Below, piece by piece: positions 59,362-64,000 of a DNA stretch of 64,000 bases. How positions within the stretch are numbered: the stretch's first letter is position 1; each line of letters begins with the position of its first letter. Source of the DNA: ZC4RG30 sp035556135 (GTDB lineage Bacteria > Pseudomonadota > Gammaproteobacteria > Steroidobacterales > Steroidobacteraceae). Both the position numbers and the translations under genes were made by a program. The stretch lies in the NCBI GenBank assembly GCA_035556135.1, contig DATMFO010000004.1, forward strand, positions 310,001-374,000, read 5' to 3'. The notes under the pieces were generated by a model, which saw nothing but the letters and a program-made list of their open reading frames with translations, searched no databases and was not told the DNA's origin.

Positions 59362-60225
59362 TCAGCGGCGGCTGCGCAGGGTGAGCGCCACGCCGCCCCA
59401 GGGCACCGTGCCCGCCACATCGTCCCTTGAGCCACCCGCCATCACGTCCAGGCTGAAGCGGGCGGCGAATTCCATTCCCAATGTGATGCCGGCGCTGTCG
59501 ATGACATCCCGCGTCACCGCATCGCGCTGCTGCTGCCAGTCCGCGCCCAGATGCACGCGTCCCAGGCTGCGATCAACGAACAGCGACATCTCGCGGTCCG
59601 GCGCACCGGCCGCGCGCGTGGCGATGGAGGCGATGAGCTGCTGCAGCCGCGGGAAGCGCCTCGTCGCGGCCGCATCGCGGATGGCACGGATGCGGGCCAC
59701 GTTGCGGCCGTAGTCGTAACCCACGTAACGCGCACCCGCGGTCCACGATTCGCCGAACCAGCCGAGCTCGGCGCCGACGCCGGTGCCATCGAGGCGGATC
59801 CTGCGCTCGCGCGTGCTGCCTGCCTGGACGGCGGTATAGGTGATGTCGAGGCCGCGGTCGACCACCAGCAGGCTGGCGGCCAGGCCCGACTCGCCCAGCC
59901 ATCCCGCTCCCGCCCGCCAGGTGGTGGATCGCAACTGGCCGGAATCCTTCCAGCGCTCCACATCGGCGTTGGCAAACAGGGAACCCAGCTGCACGTCAGT
60001 GCGCGCGCGCAGGCTGGTGCCGGAGAAACGCTCGCCTTCGACGCTGGAATCCCCGCGTCCGGCACCGGCGCCGATGATCCAGTTCTCCGTCAGGGGGATC
60101 GAGCCATCGATATCCAGGATGCTGCCGCCGTCACCATCGACCAGGCCGGCCAGCGACAGCGAGGCCGCGCCGGCGGGCACACTCATGGCAACCGCCAGGA
60201 TGGCGGCACACAGCGGCTTGTACAT
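59362..60225 (-). CDS. exported beta-barrel-like protein, unknown family
   Basis: 287 residues. Signal peptide YKPLCAAILAVAMSVPAGAAS. The rest is a series of amphipathic strands (NWIIGAGAGRGDSSVEGERFSGTSLRARTDVQLGSLF, SGLAASLLVVDRGLDITYTAVQ, AELGWFGESWTAGARYVGYDY, EMSLFVDRSLGRVHLGADWQQQRD, GVALTLRSRR). This suits an outer-membrane barrel, though the C-terminal residue is Arg, not Phe. No family recognised. The ATG with GAGGTG 4 bp before it is preferred over ATG 60237. Confidence 0.65.
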   Translation of the reverse strand: MYKPLCAAILAVAMSVPAGAASLSLAGLVDGDGGSILDIDGSIPLTENWIIGAGAGRGDSSVEGERFSGTSLRARTDVQLGSLFANADVERWKDSGQLRSTTWRAGAGWLGESGLAASLLVVDRGLDITYTAVQAGSTRERRIRLDGTGVGAELGWFGESWTAGARYVGYDYGRNVARIRAIRDAAATRRFPRLQQLIASIATRAAGAPDREMSLFVDRSLGRVHLGADWQQQRDAVTRDVIDSAGITLGMEFAARFSLDVMAGGSRDDVAGTVPWGGVALTLRSRR

Positions 60226-60284
60226 GTCGCACCTCATGCCCGCCCCGGTTGCATAACGCGGCGTCGACGCTGCCGTTGACAGTC

Positions 60285-60893
60285 CTACTGCGCTGTCTGC
60301 AGCAGCTCGGTGGTTGCTTCGCCCGTGCGCACCAGGGCAGTGAAGGAAAAGGTCGGCACGAGCAGGCGCTTTTCCCCCGACAGGTCGGACGCAGGCCCCA
60401 GGCAGTAGCCGCGGGCGCTGACCCATTCGGTCTCTGCGCCAGTGGCCACGCGCTCCAGGCCCTCCACCGCACACAGATCACTGCCGCGAGTGGCGTACAG
60501 CTGCTCGCCGCCCTCGATGATCACCGTCAGATTGGTCGGCAGGGCCTGCGCCGCCCCGGCAGCGGTATCCTCGAGATCGACTCCGAAGATGAAGCGCAGC
60601 CGCCGCGAAGCGCTGGCAGACCCGGACCCCACTGGCGTTGCCGGCAGCGGGCCCGCGATGGTGATGCGCAGTCCCGATCCATCCGGCCGCAGGTCTCCAT
60701 CACATTCCATCTGCGCATTGTCCCAGGCGATGTCGGCATCCATTGCCCCACGCAATGTGGCCTCGAGCCTGCCGTCGCCGCCGGCCAGGCAACCGGCCGA
60801 AGCCAGCTCGTCGGCACTGGCCTGCTGCGGCACGTCCTTGCAGGCAACCAGCGTGCAGGCGAGCAGCGCCGCGGTGACGATGCCGCTATTCAT
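60285..60893 (-). CDS. lipoprotein of unknown function
   Basis: 202 residues. Lipoprotein signal with TLVACKD (Cys18). The mature protein has four further cysteines (GCLAGG, MECDG, LCAVEG, GYCLG), probably two disulfides, and strand-like stretches (GLRITIAGPLPA, RRLRFIFGVDLED, NLTVIIEGGEQLYATRGS). No known domain is apparent. Its ATG lies within the end of the cupin gene (8-bp overlap), so the two are co-translated. Confidence 0.75.
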   Translation of the reverse strand: MNSGIVTAALLACTLVACKDVPQQASADELASAGCLAGGDGRLEATLRGAMDADIAWDNAQMECDGDLRPDGSGLRITIAGPLPATPVGSGSASASRRLRFIFGVDLEDTAAGAAQALPTNLTVIIEGGEQLYATRGSDLCAVEGLERVATGAETEWVSARGYCLGPASDLSGEKRLLVPTFSFTALVRTGEATTELLQTAQ

Positions 60894-61254
60894 GGATGGC
60901 GTAGTACTTGCGGGCCGGCTCCAGCACCTCCCACCAGCCGGTGAACCCTGCGGGTGATACGAAGGCCTCACCGGCACGGAACGTGCGCACGGAGCCATCA
61001 TCGCCGGTCACCTCGATGCGACCCTCGAGCAGGTGGCAGAACTCGCTCTCCGTGAAGATCACGCGCCATTTGCCCGGCTGGCATTCCCAGATCCCGGCAC
61101 TGAAGTGCCCGTCGGCGCTGCTGTAGAGATTCCAGGCGCGCTGCAGTGGATCACCGGAGACGATGCGCTCGGCCGGCGGGCGCCACTCCACGGGCGCGAC
61201 GCGCGGGTCGGCAAATGACACCGGCGGCTGGAACAGCGGGGGGATGGCGTTCAT
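60886..61254 (-). CDS. cupin-domain protein (Cupin_3/DUF861-like)
   Basis: 122 residues. A single cupin barrel, with GIWECQPGKWRVIFTESEFCHLLEGRIEVTGDDGS and AGEAFVSPAGFTGWWEVLEPARKYYAIHE, as in the (S)-ureidoglycine aminohydrolase/DUF861 group. The usual metal histidines are partly replaced (Glu and His in ESEFCHLLEG). Its function is unclear. A TAGACT -10 (61267-61262) ends 7 bp before the ATG, divergent from selO. The start-to-start gap is 68 bp. Confidence 0.82.
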   Translation of the reverse strand: MNAIPPLFQPPVSFADPRVAPVEWRPPAERIVSGDPLQRAWNLYSSADGHFSAGIWECQPGKWRVIFTESEFCHLLEGRIEVTGDDGSVRTFRAGEAFVSPAGFTGWWEVLEPARKYYAIHE

Positions 61255-61261
61255 GTCCCGC

Positions 61262-61267
61262 AGTCTA
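61262..61267 (-). promoter_or_regulatory. -10 box of the cupin gene
   Basis: TAGACT on the minus strand with 7 bp to the ATG at 61254; no clear Shine-Dalgarno, so probably leaderless. Confidence 0.5.
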
Positions 61268-61310
61268 GCGCCTCGCGGCAGATCGCAGGCCCGGGCAGGA
61301 CACAACGCGG

Positions 61311-61316
61311 TAGGCT
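61311..61316 (+). promoter_or_regulatory. -10 box of selO
   Basis: TAGGCT with 6 bp to the selO ATG and no Shine-Dalgarno; probably leaderless. Confidence 0.45.
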
Positions 61317-61322
61317 CGCGGC

Positions 61323-62759
61323 ATGCAACTGGGATTCGAGCACACCTACGCGGCCTTGCCGGAGGCCTTCCATGTCGCGGTGTCGCCGGCGCCCGTGCCC
61401 GCCCCGCAGCAGCTGGCCTTCAATGACGAGCTGGCCGCAGAGCTCGGACTCGATGCGGCCGCACTGCGGCCGGTGGCGCATGAAATTTTCTCCGGGCGGC
61501 ACCTTCCCGAGGACGCCCGACCCATCGCCATGGCTTATGCCGGCCACCAGTTCGGCAGTTTCGTGCCCGCGCTGGGCGACGGACGCGCGCTGTTGCTGGG
61601 TGAACTGCGCGATCGCAATGGCGTGCTGCGCGATGTGCAGCTGAAGGGGTCCGGTCGCACGCCATGGTCCCGCTCCGGTGACGGCCTGGCTGCCGTCGGT
61701 CCCATGCTGCGCGAATACCTGGTGAGCGAGGCCATGCACGCACTGGGGATTCCGACCACCCGCTCGCTGGCCGTGGTGGCCACCGGCACGCGGGTGCTGC
61801 GCGAGATGCCGCTGCCCGGCGCCATCCTCACCCGCGTCGCGGCCAGCCATGTGCGCGTGGGAACCTTCCAGTACTTCGCCGCGCGCAGCGATGTGGATTC
61901 CCTGCGCACGCTGCTGGACTACTGCATCGCGCGCCATTATCCCGCGATCGATGGCGCCGAGGATCGGGCACTGGAGTTCCTGCGCGCCGTGGCCGCGCGC
62001 CAGGCGCGGCTCATCGCCCTGTGGTGCAGCGTGGGATTCATCCACGGCGTGATGAACACCGACAACATGGCGATCAGCGGCGAGACCATCGACTACGGTC
62101 CCTGCGCGTTCATGGACCACTACGACCCTGCCACGGTGTTCAGTTCCATCGATCATCGCGGCCGCTACAGCTTCGGCAACCAGCCCACCATCGCGCAGTG
62201 GAACCTGGCGCGGCTGGCCGAGTGCCTGCTGCCGCTGATGCCGGGCGAACCTGCAGATGGCGTCGAGCGCGCCACGGCAGTGATCACCGGTTTCATGGAC
62301 CAGTTCGACGCGGAACTGCTGGCGCTGATGCGGCGCAAGCTCGGCCTGGCCACCGCGCAGGTTGAAGACACTGCGCTGGTGACTGCGCTGCTGCGCTCCC
62401 TGCAGGTGGCGCGCGCCGATTTCACGCAGGCCCTGCGCGGGCTTGCCGACTGCATCGAATCCGGCGGCGACCCCGAACTGTCCGGATGGCTGGCGAGCTG
62501 GCGCGCGCGACTGGCAGGAGAGCCGGTGCCGGTGGCGGAACGTCGCGCAGCGATGCTGCGGAGCAATCCCGCCTTCATCCCGCGCAACCACCGCGTGGAG
62601 GCTGCGCTGGCCGCGGCATCCGATCGTGGCGACATGGCGCCGTTCAACACGCTGCTGCCGCTGCTGCAGCGACCCTTCGAGGAACATCCGGGATTCGAGG
62701 CCTGGCGCCTGCCGCCGGAGGATCATGAACGCGTGGCCGCAACCTTCTGCGGCACTTGA
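61323..62759 (+). CDS. selO: SelO protein adenylyltransferase (YdiU/UPF0061)
   Basis: 478 residues, the normal length. A pseudokinase-fold enzyme that AMPylates other proteins during redox stress. Family motifs: AYAGHQFGSFVPALGDGRALLLGE (glycine-rich loop), QLKGSGRTPWSRSGDGLAAVGPMLREYLVSEAMHALGIPTTRSLAVV (Lys and Arg of the flipped ATP site), GFIHGVMNTDNMAISGETIDYGPCAFMD (catalytic Asn and Asp). A C-terminal selenocysteine or Cys, usual in mitochondrial and some bacterial forms, is seen as TFCGT, with Cys third from the end. Confidence 0.96.
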   Translation: MQLGFEHTYAALPEAFHVAVSPAPVPAPQQLAFNDELAAELGLDAAALRPVAHEIFSGRHLPEDARPIAMAYAGHQFGSFVPALGDGRALLLGELRDRNGVLRDVQLKGSGRTPWSRSGDGLAAVGPMLREYLVSEAMHALGIPTTRSLAVVATGTRVLREMPLPGAILTRVAASHVRVGTFQYFAARSDVDSLRTLLDYCIARHYPAIDGAEDRALEFLRAVAARQARLIALWCSVGFIHGVMNTDNMAISGETIDYGPCAFMDHYDPATVFSSIDHRGRYSFGNQPTIAQWNLARLAECLLPLMPGEPADGVERATAVITGFMDQFDAELLALMRRKLGLATAQVEDTALVTALLRSLQVARADFTQALRGLADCIESGGDPELSGWLASWRARLAGEPVPVAERRAAMLRSNPAFIPRNHRVEAALAAASDRGDMAPFNTLLPLLQRPFEEHPGFEAWRLPPEDHERVAATFCGT

Positions 62760-62776
62760 GTCGCGCTGCGGCGCGA

Positions 62777-62782
62777 TAGAAT
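62777..62782 (+). promoter_or_regulatory. -10 box of mog
   Basis: TAGAAT with 7 bp to the ATG at 62790 and no Shine-Dalgarno; probably leaderless. Confidence 0.5.
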
Positions 62783-62789
62783 CGACGGC

Positions 62790-63323
62790 ATGAACAAGCC
62801 CGTGATTGGAGTGCTCAACGTGTCGGACCGGGCCAGCGCCGGCGTCTATTCCGATGAGCCCGGCCAGGCCTGTGTCGCGCTGCTGCGCGAGTGGCTCAGT
62901 ACCGGGTTCGATGTGGACTACCGCGTGGTCCCGGACGAGATCGACGTGATTGCCGGCGAGCTGATCCGGCAAAGCGATGAGGCCGGCTGCTGCCTCATCG
63001 TCACCACTGGCGGCACCGGCCCGGCCCCGCGTGACGTCACCCCCGAGGCCACGCTGAAGGTCGTGCAGCGCGAGATGCCGGGATTCGGCGAGCTGATGAG
63101 AACCACGTCACTGAAATATGTCCCCACCGCCATCCTCTCGCGCCAGACGGCCGGCATCCGCGGCCGCACGCTCATCGTGAACCTGCCCGGCCGTCCCAAG
63201 TCCATCCGCGAGAACCTGGAAGCCGTGTTCCCGGCCATCCCCTACTGCATCGACCTCATCGGCGGTCCGCGGCTGGAGACCAACGAAGCGGTGATGAAGG
63301 CTTTCCGGCCAAAAAGCAGCTGA
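62790..63323 (+). CDS. mog: molybdopterin adenylyltransferase
   Basis: 177 residues. MogA fold: VLNVSDRASAGVYSDEPGQA at the start, the nucleotide loop IVTTGGTGPAPRDVTPEAT, and NLPGRPKSIRENLEAVFPAIPYCIDLIGG at the end. It activates molybdopterin with ATP before molybdate insertion. No other molybdenum-cofactor gene is adjacent. It is followed by about 150 bp without a gene that hold an imperfect CCGGG/CCCGG hairpin and the promoter of the small peptide at 63477. Confidence 0.95.
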   Translation: MNKPVIGVLNVSDRASAGVYSDEPGQACVALLREWLSTGFDVDYRVVPDEIDVIAGELIRQSDEAGCCLIVTTGGTGPAPRDVTPEATLKVVQREMPGFGELMRTTSLKYVPTAILSRQTAGIRGRTLIVNLPGRPKSIRENLEAVFPAIPYCIDLIGGPRLETNEAVMKAFRPKSS

Positions 63324-63476
63324 AAACCGGGCCTTCCCGGCCGGGCGTCCGGTGCACAATTCGTGCGCAATTCCTCCCAATAAGGATTGTGCGAACAGGC
63401 TGGAACCGATGCCCGCCTTTGCTTCTCTGATCAATTGTCGATGGAACAGATTGACTGATTGGTTAAAGGAGCTGAC

Positions 63477-63578
63477 ATGAACGCACTTGCACTTTCGACC
63501 CTGCTGATCCACGCCCTGGCCACTGTGGCGATCCTGGTGGGATCGGCCGTGACGTCCTGCTTCGCCGGTCGGAAGTAA
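63477..63578 (+). CDS. 33-residue single-helix membrane peptide
   Basis: The frame reads MNALALSTLLIHALATVAILVG and ends SAVTSCFAGRK. It has an almost ideal ribosome-binding site (AAAGGAG, 5 bp before the ATG), unusual for this window, and a clear transmembrane helix with basic C-terminus. The gene is isolated between mog and fadE. The 196 bp after it (63579-63774) show no further gene. A regulatory or toxin-like small membrane peptide is possible; nothing identifies it. Confidence 0.65.
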   Translation: MNALALSTLLIHALATVAILVGSAVTSCFAGRK

Positions 63579-63762
63579 TGGCGACCGGTCGGGGGGATCG
63601 CCGGCACGGCTGCCGGGCTGACGCAGCTGCCGTGCGATCCCGTCCATCACCCGACAACCTTTCCCTGTTGACTTGACGCCTGATCGTTCCGCCATGGATC
63701 CGGCAGCCTTCGCGTAACGCCGGCCAGCACCCCGACACCCGGCCGCGCCCGCCGCAGCGCGC

Positions 63763-63768
63763 TATAGT
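63763..63768 (+). promoter_or_regulatory. -10 box of fadE
   Basis: TATAGT with 6 bp to the ATG at 63775 and no Shine-Dalgarno; probably leaderless. Confidence 0.5.
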
Positions 63769-63774
63769 TGCCGC

Positions 63775-64000
63775 ATGTTGCTGTTTCTCCTGCTGTTACT
63801 CGCTGCCATGGCTGCCATCTTCTCGGTAGCGCAGGCCGGTGTCCTGATCACCCTGGGCCTCATCATCGCGGTGCTCGCCCTGGCCTATTGGCGACTGCCG
63901 CTGTGGGCCTTTTCCATCGCCTTCACGGCGCTCTTCGGCGCTTACGCCTTCTTCGGCACCGCGCCACTGTGGTGGAAGGGGTTCCTTCTCGCGCTGCTGG
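63775..64000 (+). CDS. fadE: FadE-type acyl-CoA dehydrogenase, N-terminus (runs off window)
   Basis: 75 residues are visible: LLFLLLLLAAMAAIFSVAQAGVLITLGLIIAVLALAYWRLPLWAFSIAFTALFGAYAFFGTAPLWWKG and on. The hydrophobic start with WRLPLWAFSI and APLWWKGFLL is the membrane-anchor region of large FadE-like acyl-CoA dehydrogenases, which oxidise fatty acyl-CoA in the first step of beta-oxidation. The catalytic domain is outside the window, so the call rests on the anchor alone; another membrane protein is possible. Confidence 0.6.
   Translation, partial: MLLFLLLLLAAMAAIFSVAQAGVLITLGLIIAVLALAYWRLPLWAFSIAFTALFGAYAFFGTAPLWWKGFLLALL

Noticed and set aside
63340..63365. CCGGG/CCCGG hairpin after mog as an intrinsic terminator
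   Set aside because: The stem is short, with no T tract after it; evidence too weak.

Overview
The window is gene-dense, GC-rich chromosomal DNA with almost no non-coding space. The gene set (oligopeptidase A, glutathione reductase, exonuclease III, SelO, a FadE-type acyl-CoA dehydrogenase, a DUF2937 protein, GltS) points to a Gammaproteobacterium. A Steroidobacterales/Nevskiales-like lineage is my guess only, since no rRNA or tRNA gene is present to test it.

Region 1 (1-29244) is a stress and dormancy island. It holds a DksA/TraR zinc-finger tail, a COG2187 kinase-like protein, a phosphoribosyltransferase with a broken PRPP synthetase, a diguanylate cyclase, CBS and BON proteins, a PAS hybrid kinase, an EF-hand protein, PEP synthase, a second-type GroEL, a formate/nitrite-family channel, an L,D-transpeptidase with a YcbK-like peptidase, CbpA/CbpM, a host-attachment-family protein with a quinone reductase, two P-type ATPases, a LOG protein, a beta-CASP RNase, two UspE-like proteins and a lipoprotein PQQ dehydrogenase. 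The content resembles the low-oxygen-activated (lxa) locus known from Burkholderia cenocepacia. An 18-bp element, TA(G/A/C)GTA-N8-(G/C)AT, recurs nine times in this region, mostly upstream of these genes and often about 38 bp before a plausible -10 box. I read it as a FixJ-like operator, so the island looks like one oxygen-responsive regulon. Three relics (PRPP synthetase without its PRPP loop, an FtsH-like tail, a cytochrome b561 tail) show deletions inside the island.

Region 2 (29290-44058) is housekeeping and accessory: aroE, DUF2937, an outer-membrane barrel, a Gly/Pro-rich Spy-like protein, glycerophosphodiesterase with GltS, gor divergent from prlC-xth, an HD phosphohydrolase, an M15 peptidase, a GGDEF-EAL protein and an atypical phospholipase D.

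Region 3 (44055-50107) is one leftward transcription unit. It starts at a palindromic GntR-type operator, runs through two tiny membrane proteins, a YtrA-like GntR repressor and an ABC-2 transporter, and continues into an MCE/Mla lipid transporter (STAS-MlaE, MlaF, MlaD, lipoprotein).

Region 4 (50188-64000) carries mdh, a PAS-GAF hybrid kinase, envelope proteins, a sulfatase, a MetR-like regulator divergent from a MetE-C-like methyltransferase, a cupin divergent from selO, mog, a 33-residue membrane peptide and the start of fadE.

Many genes have a good -10 box only 6-9 bp before the start codon and no Shine-Dalgarno sequence, which suggests frequent leaderless transcription. I saw no insertion sequence, CRISPR array, tRNA or rRNA, and no gene-free stretch longer than about 300 bp.
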